Source: Deltaproteobacteria bacterium (GTDB lineage: Bacteria > Bdellovibrionota > Bdellovibrionia > Bdellovibrionales > Bdellovibrionaceae). Taken from it: a stretch of 64,000 bases of DNA. The position numbers and the translations under genes were made by a program. Shown here one piece after another: positions 49,267 through 58,700 of the stretch (its first letter is position 1; the number at the start of each line of letters is the position of its first letter). Where the stretch lies: assembly GCA_017302835.1 (NCBI GenBank), contig JAFLCC010000008.1, positions 104,008 through 168,007 of the forward strand, read 5' to 3'. The notes under the pieces were generated by a model. It was not told the origin of the DNA and did no database searches. It saw only the letters and a program-made list of their open reading frames with translations.

Positions 49267-50337
49267 ATGGCAAGTGACGAAGATAACGAAAAAACAGAAG
49301 AAGCAACTGATGCTAGAAGGGAAGAGTACCGAAAGCAAGGTCAAGTCGCTCATACCAGAGAGTTAGCGACAGCTTTTTTATTATTATCAGTTTCTGGAAT
49401 TCTAACACTATTTGCTCGTTTTTATCACCTGCAATTCCAAGAGCTGTTTCAAAATACCTATGGAGATAATTTGGTACAACAACTCAGATCAGGGAATTTT
49501 TTGGATATGACGGAACTTGCCGGAAGGAAAATTATCATTTTAGTTTTTCCCATTATTATTTTAGGTGCCTTGATCGGAAGCATTTCCAGCCTCATTCAAA
49601 TAGGGTTTTTGAATGTGGATGACGCCCTCTCATTTAAATTTGAAAGACTGAATCCTGTCGAGGGGCTAGGAAGAATTTTTAGTCTTCGAGGCCTTATCGA
49701 AGGAATTAAATCTTTATTTAAAGTCTTATTAATAGGTCTAGTTATTTTTTTGACTTTAAGGAAAGAAGTTGCTGTTTGGCCCTACCTACAGACCTATTCC
49801 GTTAATGAATTAGTAATATACATGGGAACAATGATCACCAAACTCCTTTTTGGTATCGGAATGGTTATGTTGGTTTTAGCTGCTGGTGATTATTTTTATC
49901 AACGTTGGGATTTAGAAAAAAAAATGATGATGACCAAGCATGAAATTAAGGAAGAGACAAAGCAAAGGGAAGGGGATCCGATGATTAAGTCGCGGGTCCG
50001 TCGTATTCAAAGAGAAATGGCAAACCGTCGGATGATGGAAAAAATTCCCAAAGCTGATGTGGTGATCACGAATCCGACTCATATTGCGGTGGTACTCAAG
50101 TATGAAGATAACTTACCGGCTCCTCAGCTCATTGCTAAGGGAGCGGATCTTATCGCAGAGAAAATTAAAGCGATTGCCAAAGAACATAATATTCCAATCA
50201 TCGAAAATAAACCACTCGCTAGGACCATTTTCAAAACGATGAAATTAGGTCAAGTGATTCCTCGCGAGCTTTTTGTAGCCGTCGCCGAAGTGCTATCTTA
50301 TGTGTATAAATTAAGAAGAAAGGTTAAAAAATCATGA
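49267..50337 (+). CDS. flhB: Flagellar export switch protein FlhB
   Basis: 356 residues. N-terminal EKTEEATDARREEYRKQGQVAHTRELATA, four membrane helices (about 33-210), and the cytoplasmic domain containing the autocleavage site NPTH (in VVITNPTHIAVVLKYEDN, about 263-266). Controls switching of export substrate specificity. Starts 2 bases after fliR and overlaps flhA by 4 bases. Confidence 0.97.
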   Translation: MASDEDNEKTEEATDARREEYRKQGQVAHTRELATAFLLLSVSGILTLFARFYHLQFQELFQNTYGDNLVQQLRSGNFLDMTELAGRKIIILVFPIIILGALIGSISSLIQIGFLNVDDALSFKFERLNPVEGLGRIFSLRGLIEGIKSLFKVLLIGLVIFLTLRKEVAVWPYLQTYSVNELVIYMGTMITKLLFGIGMVMLVLAAGDYFYQRWDLEKKMMMTKHEIKEETKQREGDPMIKSRVRRIQREMANRRMMEKIPKADVVITNPTHIAVVLKYEDNLPAPQLIAKGADLIAEKIKAIAKEHNIPIIENKPLARTIFKTMKLGQVIPRELFVAVAEVLSYVYKLRRKVKKS

Positions 50338-52445
50338 ATGAATTTTTAGACCCCATTTTTCAATTTATGAAAAAATTTGAAAAGCTCACCAAGAACACAG
50401 ATTTACTGATAGCTTTTGGTACATTGGCGATTTTGGCAGTCATGATTATTCCATTGCCACCTCTCCTGTTAGATATCGCTTTAACTTTTTCGTTAGCTTT
50501 AAGTATTTTGATATTGCTAGTGTCTATCTATACCAAAAGAGCTTTAGATTTTACAGCCTTTCCTAGTTTGTTATTACTCACTACCTTGTTTCGATTGTCT
50601 TTAAATGTGGCTACGACAAGGCTGGTATTGAGCCATGGCCATGAGGGTACAAAGGCGGCCGGTGATGTGATTTACTCCTTTGGAAACTTTGTGGTTGGTA
50701 ATAATTATGTCATTGGATTTATCGTTTTCTTAATTCTTATTGTGATTAATTTCATCGTTATTACGAAAGGTTCTGGTCGAGTTGCTGAGGTTGCTGCCAG
50801 ATTTACATTGGATGCGATGCCTGGAAAACAAATGTCGATCGATGCGGATCTAAATGCAGGGTTGATCAATGAACAGGAAGCTCGGAAACGACGAAAAGAA
50901 ATTGAACAAGAAGCTGATTTTTATGGAGCCATGGATGGAGCCAGTAAGTTTGTCAGAGGTGACGCCATTGCGGGTATTATCATTATGCTTATCAATATCA
51001 TTGGGGGTTTATTGATTGGTGTGATTCAGAAGAATTTGGATATTGCTACGGCTGCTAAATATTACACGATGTTGACAATAGGGGATGGTTTACTCGCTCA
51101 AATTCCGGCGCTTATTATTTCCACAGCCGCAGGTACCATTGTCACCCGATCTTCTAGCAATGACGAAAATATGGGGCATGAGGTGACGTCTCAATTATTA
51201 GGAAGCCCAAGAGCTGTCATGATTTCAGCAGGTGTTCTGTTTTTACTTGGTTTGGTTCCTGGATTGCCAACGGTACCTTTTTTCGTAATTGCACTTATTT
51301 TAATTACGACGGGCTGGGTGACTCTTAAGTACAAACAAGAATTTGCTAAGGATGAAAAGAAAAAGGAAGAGGCCTTGGCTCAGGTCCCCAAAAAAGAAAA
51401 TGTGGAAACTTTACTGCCATTAGATTTGATCGAATTAGAAGTTGGATATGGTTTAATCAATGTTGTTGAGTCTAATAAGAGTGGTGATTTGTTAGAAAGA
51501 ATTGTTTCCATAAGAAAACAATTTGCTCTGGATTTAGGAATCGTGATTCCAAGTGTTCACATTAGGGATAATCTCCAATTAGGCCCTGGTGATTACCGAG
51601 TCCTCATCAAAGGAAATAAAGTTGGCGGAGGTAATTTGAAACCTGATTACATGATGGCCATGGATCCTGGAAATGTTTCAGAACGTATTGAAGGAATTCC
51701 AACAAAAGAGCCAGCTTTTGGTTTGGATGCCTTGTGGATTACGCCTTCTCGTAAAGAGGATGCCGAAATGTCTGGATACACCGTTGTGGATTTGCCAACC
51801 GTGATGGCAACCCACTTAACCGAGATTATTAGATCCCATGCCCATGAGTTGCTGGGTCGACAAGAAGCAAGTCAGTTAATTGAAAACTTTAAGAAAACAA
51901 ATCCAAAAGTGGTTGAAGAACTGATCCCTGATATGTTGACACTTGGGTCCGTCGTGCGTGTTCTGCAAAATTTATTAAAAGAGCAAGTTTCAATTAGGGA
52001 TTTATTAACTATATTTGAAAGTCTAGCTGATGAAGCTTCCAAACAAAAAGATATTGAAATCCTGACAGAGTCCGTAAGAAAAGCCCTCAGCCGTTCCATC
52101 ACACGAAAGTATTCGAGCGATGAGGGTCAAATTCCTGTGATGACTTTAGATCATCAAATCGAAGAATTGATAGCTAATTCTTTATTGCAGACCGAGCAAG
52201 GGGTGCAGTTGATCATGGACCCCCAATCGGCACATCAGTTAATAAATAAAATTGCTACAGCGGTTGAAACTCATCCAGAAATTGCGGGTCAGCCGATACT
52301 TTTGACAACGCCCACATCAAGGCGGCATTTATTTAAATTAACTCATAGATTTATTCCTCAACTTATTGTGCTTTCACATAATGAATTAAGTTCAGATGCA
52401 AATATAAAATCAATTGCGACGGTGGAGATGACCCATGCAAGTTAA
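50334..52445 (+). CDS. flhA: Flagellar export protein FlhA
   Basis: 703 residues, full length. Eight membrane helices in the N-terminal half with the FHIPEP-family signature region (LFRLSLNVATTRLVLSHG; RFTLDAMPGKQMSIDADLNAG), then a large cytoplasmic export-docking domain (about 345-703). All core segments are present. It overlaps flhF by 11 bases. Confidence 0.97.
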   Translation: MNEFLDPIFQFMKKFEKLTKNTDLLIAFGTLAILAVMIIPLPPLLLDIALTFSLALSILILLVSIYTKRALDFTAFPSLLLLTTLFRLSLNVATTRLVLSHGHEGTKAAGDVIYSFGNFVVGNNYVIGFIVFLILIVINFIVITKGSGRVAEVAARFTLDAMPGKQMSIDADLNAGLINEQEARKRRKEIEQEADFYGAMDGASKFVRGDAIAGIIIMLINIIGGLLIGVIQKNLDIATAAKYYTMLTIGDGLLAQIPALIISTAAGTIVTRSSSNDENMGHEVTSQLLGSPRAVMISAGVLFLLGLVPGLPTVPFFVIALILITTGWVTLKYKQEFAKDEKKKEEALAQVPKKENVETLLPLDLIELEVGYGLINVVESNKSGDLLERIVSIRKQFALDLGIVIPSVHIRDNLQLGPGDYRVLIKGNKVGGGNLKPDYMMAMDPGNVSERIEGIPTKEPAFGLDALWITPSRKEDAEMSGYTVVDLPTVMATHLTEIIRSHAHELLGRQEASQLIENFKKTNPKVVEELIPDMLTLGSVVRVLQNLLKEQVSIRDLLTIFESLADEASKQKDIEILTESVRKALSRSITRKYSSDEGQIPVMTLDHQIEELIANSLLQTEQGVQLIMDPQSAHQLINKIATAVETHPEIAGQPILLTTPTSRRHLFKLTHRFIPQLIVLSHNELSSDANIKSIATVEMTHAS

Positions 52446-53853
52446 AAAATTTGAAGCGAGATCAATGAAAGAAGCTTTAGAGCTGGTAAAATCGCAGCTC
52501 GGACCAGATGCTATCATTTTGTCCGCAAAGGATAATAGTAAAAAATACGGCTTAGTTGGTGATAGTAGCTTTGAAATCACTGCCGCTGTGAGCGAAGAGA
52601 CGCTTCATAAAAAGAAATTTGTAGAATCTAGAATGGGAGATCAAGATAAAAATAAATTTAGTAATAGTTCTGCAAGAATGCAGAAAGAAATTATTAATAA
52701 GTTTGTCAACAATCATAAGTCACCGGCACCCATCAGGCCGATAACGGCACAAAGGTACATAGACATCGACAAGGAGCAGAGCCTCGCAGAGGAAAGAATT
52801 AGAAATGCTGCTGCTAGTGCCTTTAATGCCTATGATTTTCAAGAAGAAATAAAAAAAGGAGACACTTCCAAAAGTCGATCCACTGAGGACATAGAGTCCT
52901 TGAAGTTAGAGATCTTAGCTCTAAAGAAAAAGTTAGCAGAGGCAAATCAACTAAGTGAAAATATAAATCAGGCAAATCAAGCAAATCAGGTAAATCAAGT
53001 AAGTCCTTCAAATCATGCGAACTATCCTGGGAGTGCCTATGGAATTCATTTTGATTTAGCACTAAATTATCAAAATTTATTAAAAGAAGGAATGATCGAA
53101 GACCATGCGATTGAGATGATTTTGGATATTCAAAATGAATTACCATTGAATAAGTTAAAAAACAAATCACTGATTGAGGGATTGTTAGCAAAAAAAATAT
53201 TAGAAACCATTTCATTGAGTGATGTAAAAGATAAAAAATTTCATTTTTTTGTTGGACCAAGCGGAACAGGAAAAACTTCTTGCTTAATTAAAATGGCATC
53301 ACAGTTAATTGTCAGAGAGGGTAAAAAAATTGCAGTGCTGACAACGGATAATCATAAGGTGGGCGCTGTAGAACAATTAAAAATATATTCACAAATTTTA
53401 AATGTTCCCTTTGCCGTGATTCGAGATAGATCAGATTGGAAAGAAGTCATAAAGTTTATTAACAATATAGACTGTGTGTTAGTGGATTTTCCAGGTTTAA
53501 ATTTAAAAACTCTTCAAGAAAAAGCTTTCTTTGATAAATTGCTTGTGAACGAAATTCCCAGCAAGGCGATTCATTTAGTTTTATCGGCTCGAAGTAAGTA
53601 TGAGGATATGCAAGACACTCTTCATAATTATTCTATTTTGAACATTGATGATGTTATATTTAATCATCTTGATGAATCTGTTCAAAATGGTCCCATTTAT
53701 AGTTTTATAAAAACAAACTGTATTCCTATTCATTCTTTTGGTATCGGATCTAAGATCCCAGAAGATTTTGAGTATGCCACCAAAGAAAGATTGGTGGATT
53801 TGATTTTCCATATAACAAAGAATAATAATTCTAACCAAGAGGCCAATATATGA
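52435..53853 (+). CDS. flhF: Flagellar placement GTPase FlhF
   Basis: 472 residues. N-terminal MQVKKFEARSMKEALELVKSQLGPDAIILSAK, a long variable linker (about 60-210), and an SRP-type GTPase domain with the P-loop GPSGTGKTSCLIKMAS (about 280-295) and LTTDNHKVGAVEQL. The third GTPase motif reads VDFPGLNLK instead of DTAGR, so GTPase activity may be weak. FlhF sets flagellar position and number at the pole. The linker carries a 9-bp tandem repeat (52965-53000) encoding NQ-rich residues. Confidence 0.93.
   Translation: MQVKKFEARSMKEALELVKSQLGPDAIILSAKDNSKKYGLVGDSSFEITAAVSEETLHKKKFVESRMGDQDKNKFSNSSARMQKEIINKFVNNHKSPAPIRPITAQRYIDIDKEQSLAEERIRNAAASAFNAYDFQEEIKKGDTSKSRSTEDIESLKLEILALKKKLAEANQLSENINQANQANQVNQVSPSNHANYPGSAYGIHFDLALNYQNLLKEGMIEDHAIEMILDIQNELPLNKLKNKSLIEGLLAKKILETISLSDVKDKKFHFFVGPSGTGKTSCLIKMASQLIVREGKKIAVLTTDNHKVGAVEQLKIYSQILNVPFAVIRDRSDWKEVIKFINNIDCVLVDFPGLNLKTLQEKAFFDKLLVNEIPSKAIHLVLSARSKYEDMQDTLHNYSILNIDDVIFNHLDESVQNGPIYSFIKTNCIPIHSFGIGSKIPEDFEYATKERLVDLIFHITKNNNSNQEANI
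52965..53000 (+). repeat. Four 9-bp tandem units inside flhF
   Basis: Four near-identical units of AAATCAGGC/AAATCAAGC/AAATCAGGT/AAATCAAGT encode alternating Asn-Gln-Ala/Val residues in the FlhF linker. The unit size keeps the frame, so copy-number changes would lengthen or shorten the linker without a frameshift. Confidence 0.85.
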
Positions 53854-54665
53854 GTTTTAACTACAATACGAAAACCCTCAGCTTTACATCTGGTAAAGGT
53901 GGAGTTGGTAAAACCACTTTAGCAGTCAATGTGGCCTATAGGCTTTCCCAGGCAGGTAAAAAGGTTCTCATTTTCGATGCAGATCTGGGGATGGCAAATG
54001 TAGATATCTTTTTTGGAACCAGGGCTCCTTTCTCAATTCTGGATGTTTTAAAAGGACAAAAAAAGGTTAAAGAAATATTAACTCCTCTTGATTCCAATTT
54101 GTATTTACTCTCAGGGGGGCATGGATTTGAAGAGTTACAAAATTTAGATTCCTATTCTCGAAGAGCTGTCATTGATTCCTTTGCTGAGATTCACGGAAAA
54201 TTTGATTATCTCATTACGGACACTTCTCCAGGAATCGCACCAAATGTCTTGCAAACAAATTCAGCGGTTCAGTGTATTAATGTGATTATTACCCCCGATC
54301 CCTCTAGTTTTGCTGATTCCTATGCCTTGATTAAAGTACTGAATTCTAAGTTCAAGGTGAAAAGATTTTCAATTATTTGTAATCAAGTAAAAAACCATGA
54401 AGATGGATTTTATTTATTTAAAAGATTTCAGGATGTGGTTCACAAATTCTTGCTCGTAGGCCTGGAATATTTGGGAGCCGTGCCTTTAGATAACGCCTTA
54501 AGAAGTTCAAATTATAATCAGCGTCTTATTATGAAACAGGACCCCACCTCAGATTCAGCTATCTCCATTAATCAGATTGCAAATGAAATTTTAAATTTTC
54601 AACCAAAGGTAAACTACAACGGGGGGTTACAACTATTTTGGGAAAATATCACCAGCGTGGCATGA
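53850..54665 (+). CDS. flhG: MinD-like ATPase FlhG (FleN)
   Basis: 271 residues. Deviant Walker A SGKGGVGKTTLAVNVAYRL (about 14-30), DADLGMANVDIFFG, and LITDTSPGI. ParA/MinD-family number regulator that works with FlhF. AGAGG precedes ATG 53850, which overlaps the flhF stop by 4 bases. The final about 20 residues are less conserved. About 120 bases separate it from fliA. Confidence 0.94.
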   Translation: MSFNYNTKTLSFTSGKGGVGKTTLAVNVAYRLSQAGKKVLIFDADLGMANVDIFFGTRAPFSILDVLKGQKKVKEILTPLDSNLYLLSGGHGFEELQNLDSYSRRAVIDSFAEIHGKFDYLITDTSPGIAPNVLQTNSAVQCINVIITPDPSSFADSYALIKVLNSKFKVKRFSIICNQVKNHEDGFYLFKRFQDVVHKFLLVGLEYLGAVPLDNALRSSNYNQRLIMKQDPTSDSAISINQIANEILNFQPKVNYNGGLQLFWENITSVA

Positions 54666-54818
54666 GCCATTTTGAGACAACTAGGCCACAGGTTTAGTAT
54701 TTGTTATTTGGACTTTCAGAATTTGTATTTTTTGTTACACTGAAGAAGTTCAATTAAATTTTACTACTAGAGAAAAAGTTTCAATAACTTGAACAGCGAT
54801 TATGGAAGGGTTGGTAGA

Positions 54819-55601
54819 GTGAGAAATTTAGCGTTGCTAAAGAAATATAAAGAAGATCCCAAAAAGCTAACTCAAAAGCAAAAAGATAGTCTAATAAAAG
54901 AATATGCACCACTGATTAAATTTATTGCCCAAAAAATTGCAGTTCGGTTGCCTGCAAATATTGAACTAGATGATTTAATTTCGGCCGGTGTCATTGGATT
55001 GATGGATGCTATTGATAAGTATGATCCCTCTCGCGATAACAAGTTTAAAACCTATGCCGAGTTTAGAGTTCGTGGCGCCATTCTCGATGAATTGCGTTCT
55101 CAAGATTGGGTTCCTCGTTCCATACGCGATAAATCTAAAGTTTTAGATAAAACCATCGCCATGCTTGAGCAAGAATTACGAAGAACACCTACGGATGAAG
55201 AGATCTGTAAGACCCTAAATATAACAGTGGAAGAGTTCCACGATTTAGTCAATCAAGTGAGGCCGGTCAGTTTACTTTCCATTGATGACGCTCAAACTTT
55301 TAGTAATACTGACAAGAAATCAATACTTAATTTGTTAGAAGGATCAAAACTAGCGAATCCTTACAATCAGTTAAATATTAAGAAAGTTAAGGATATTGTG
55401 GCCGGCGCCATCGAAGAATTGCCTGATCGACAAAGATTGGTTTTGTCTTTGTACTACTATGAGGATTTAAATCTCAAAGAAATAGGACAAGTCTTAAGAG
55501 TTACAGAAAGTCGGGTTTCCCAGCTGCACGCTCAAGCTGTGATTCGATTGAAAGCAAAATTAATGGCGACGATTGGCTCCGGAGAGATCGAGTTGGTATA
55601 A
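54819..55601 (+). CDS. fliA: Flagellar sigma factor FliA (sigma-28)
   Basis: 260 residues from GTG 54819, chosen because GGAAGGG lies at 54803-54809 with good spacing; the frame continues to TTG 54789 without a ribosome binding site. Region 2 (YAPLIKFIAQKIAVRLPANIELDDLISAGVIGLMDAIDKYDPSRDNKFKTYAEFRVRGAILDELR) and region 4 (LPDRQRLVLSLYYYEDLNLKEIGQVLRVTESRVSQLHAQAVIRLK) are complete. Directs late flagellar genes. Its stop lies at the first of three TAATTRCTCTA repeats. Confidence 0.95.
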   Translation: MRNLALLKKYKEDPKKLTQKQKDSLIKEYAPLIKFIAQKIAVRLPANIELDDLISAGVIGLMDAIDKYDPSRDNKFKTYAEFRVRGAILDELRSQDWVPRSIRDKSKVLDKTIAMLEQELRRTPTDEEICKTLNITVEEFHDLVNQVRPVSLLSIDDAQTFSNTDKKSILNLLEGSKLANPYNQLNIKKVKDIVAGAIEELPDRQRLVLSLYYYEDLNLKEIGQVLRVTESRVSQLHAQAVIRLKAKLMATIGSGEIELV

Positions 55602-55656
55602 TTGCTCTAGGTACGTAATTGCTCTAGTGGTTTCCATTTAAGTATAATTACTCTAT
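55599..55656 (+). promoter_or_regulatory. Three direct repeats before gltB
   Basis: TAATTGCTCTAG at 55599-55610 and 55616-55627 (identical), and TAATTACTCTAT at 55645-55656 (two changes). Starts are 17 and 29 bases apart. The first contains the fliA stop codon. They lie in the only upstream gap of gltB and could be binding sites for its regulator; the regulator is unknown. Confidence 0.45.
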
Positions 55657-55734
55657 CAAATAAAATTTTTTAATCTCCACTCTTGAAATTCTTTCTTGCA
55701 GAAATTTTTGAAAGATATTATTTCTGAATGTTGT

Positions 55735-58700
55735 ATGAATAAAACGACAACAAAAAATGAAAACGGTCTTTATCTTGAAAATTTTGAAAAGGATGCATGC
55801 GGCATTGGACTTATCTGTTCGGGAGAAAAAAGTCCTACCCATCAAGTTATTGAGTCAGCACTTAAAATTTTAAAAAATTTAGATCATCGAAGTGCCCTCG
55901 GCGCCGACGGTAAAACCAGTGATGGCGCGGGTGTTCTTATGGAATTGTCCCATTCATTTTTTCGACGGCAACCAGAATTCAATTCCACAAAAATCGAATC
56001 CTCAGAGATGGTTTCCGATTTTGCAGTTGGAATGCTTTTTCTTGCTAAGGACAAATCTATATCTCTTGAGCAAAATAAAGTAGAAGAGTTGGCAACTTGT
56101 TTAGGAATCGAAATCCAAGGTTGGAGGAAAGTTCCAGTTAATTCAAAGATTTTAGGAGCTCAGGCTCAGTTTTTAGAACCAGATATTTTCCAATTTTTAA
56201 TCGGGGGAGTGCCAGCTACCGAAGGGAATGAAAAGCCAGAAGAAGTCTTTTCCAGGAAGCTTTATTTTTTAAGACAAGCGATTCAAAGAAAATCTGAATT
56301 TGATGTGATTAGCCTTTCTAACAAAACAATCGTGTATAAAGGTTTATCCTTACCTTCTGAATTGGGTGACTATTATCTGGATTTAAAATCGACAGATTTA
56401 AAAGTTAAATATGCCATGGTTCATTCGCGATTTAGCACGAACACCTTGCCTGCATGGAGACTGGCTCAGCCGTTTTCTAGTATTTGTCACAACGGCGAGA
56501 TCAATACAGTTCGTGGAAATTTAACTTGGCTCAGAGCTAGGGAAAAAAATATAGCTCATTCTCTATGTCCACAGAATCCACAGTTGATTCAGCCGCTGAT
56601 ATTATCAGGTCAAAGTGATTCTCAGTATTTGGATGACATGGTCAGAATTCTATGTGAATCGGGAGCAACTCTTCCAGAGGCGTTAATGACCTTAATGCCC
56701 GAACCCTGGAGTCAGTCTTCTTCTGATGATTTGAATTCTTTTTATCAATTTCAAGCGCCGCGAATGGAGCCTTGGGATGGTCCCGCTGCTGTTTGTTTTT
56801 GTGATGGCAAATGGATGGGAGCTAGATTAGACCGAAATGGTTTAAGACCCTGCCGTTATCAAGTTCTTAAAAATGGGACTTTAATTTTGGCTTCTGAACT
56901 GGGAGTCTTAGATATACCTAATGATCAAATTGAATATCAAGGTCGCTTGGGTCCCGGGCAAATTATCGCTTTTGATATTGAACAAAATAAAATTTATTTC
57001 GATGACCAAATAAAGAATAAAGTCGCCCAACAATATCCCTATCAACAGTGGGTTGCTGAAGAACAATTATCCTCGGACCGGATCGATGAAGTGTGCCAGG
57101 GACAAGAAATAACAAACAATTCTGAAGAGGGCGAAGTGGCTTTTTTAAGCCTTTTTGAAAAGCTTCATAGCTATGGTTACACTCGTGAAGAAATTGAAAT
57201 GATATTGATTCCGATGATTGATAAATCAGAAGAGCCTCAATCTTCAATGGGAAATGACACGCCTTTGGCTATTCTGACAGAGAAGCCTCAAGTGCTATTT
57301 AATTATTTTCGTCAAATGTTTGCTCAGGTGACAAATCCTCCCATTGACCCGATCCGAGAAGATAGGGTGATGTCACTGACAATGTTTTTAGGAAAACGTC
57401 CAGCTTTGGGTAAGTTTGATCAGGCGGCAGTTTCAAAAGCATTTCTTTTGAAACGGGATCAACCTATTTTATCTCAAGATCAATATCAGAATTTATTATC
57501 TGAAGGTTTTCCATTAAAGACAGAAAAAATCTCTATTTTGTTTTCTAAAGATTCTAATTTAGAAAAGGCACTGGAAGATCTTTGTGATCGGGCAGAAAAA
57601 TTAGCGGGTCAAAATCAAGTTTTAGTCCTAACAGACGAAGGAGTGGATTCAAATCAACAAGTCATACCATCTCTTCTCGCCGTGTCTTCGGTTCATCATC
57701 ACCTAATAAGAAAAAATATCCGAACTCAAGTATCGTTAGTTATTTCTACCTATGAAGTTCGAGATGTGCACCAATTTGCTTGTTTAATTGGTTACGGAGC
57801 CGAGGCCGTTTATCCAGCGGCCATCAGAGAATTGATAACTTTTTTAGTTAAAGACAACAAGTTATCTTCAAATAGAAATAGCCTTTCTTTAAACTCAAAT
57901 ATTGATTTTTTAGAGAAAAATTATATGAAAGCTGTTGGAAAAGGCCTGTTAAAAATCATGTCGAAAATGGGAATTTCGACATTGCAATCCTATTGTGGTT
58001 CTCAACTTTTTGAAATTCTAGGAATCAATTCAGAAGTAGTTCAGAAGTATTTTACAGGCTCGGTTTCCCGAATTGGCGGCCTCAGTTTAGAAATGATAGC
58101 AAAAGAGTACGCATTTCTTCAAGGCGGTAGGTTCAATCATTTTAACACGATGAACGAGGCCTTGAGAAAATCAACAGTTTTGAATCAGATCCCCTATCTG
58201 TCATTACTTCCAACCGGCGGAAATATTCATTATCGCGAAGGAGAGGAAGCTCATTTGTGGAATCCTAAAAGTATTGCCCAATTACAGATTGCGACGCGAA
58301 AGAATAGTTTGGAATCCTTCCAGGCTTTTTCGGCAGAGGTCGAAAGAAATTCAAGCAATACCCTCAGAGGGTTTTTCCATTTTAATCAGCTTCGAAAAAG
58401 TATTCCCATAGAAAATGTAGAACCGGTAAATTTAATTTTAAGACGTTTTACAACGGGGGCCATGTCCTTGGGGGCCTTGGGTTCGGAAGTTCATGAAAGC
58501 CTTGCTATTGCTATGAATCGCATCCATGCAAAGAGTAATTCGGGTGAAGGTGGCGAAAGTGCAAAGCGGTTTTTTCCTGAAAAAAATGGAGACTCTAAAA
58601 ACTCAGCGATCAAACAAATTGCTTCGGCCCGTTTTGGAGTGACAGCCCATTATTTAGCAAATGCGATTGAACTACAAATCAAGATGGCCCAAGGAGCAAA

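Noticed and set aside
52823..53260. A 145-codon minus-strand frame rich in Leu/Asp
   Set aside because: It is the complement of the FlhF linker repeats; the + strand gene is certain.
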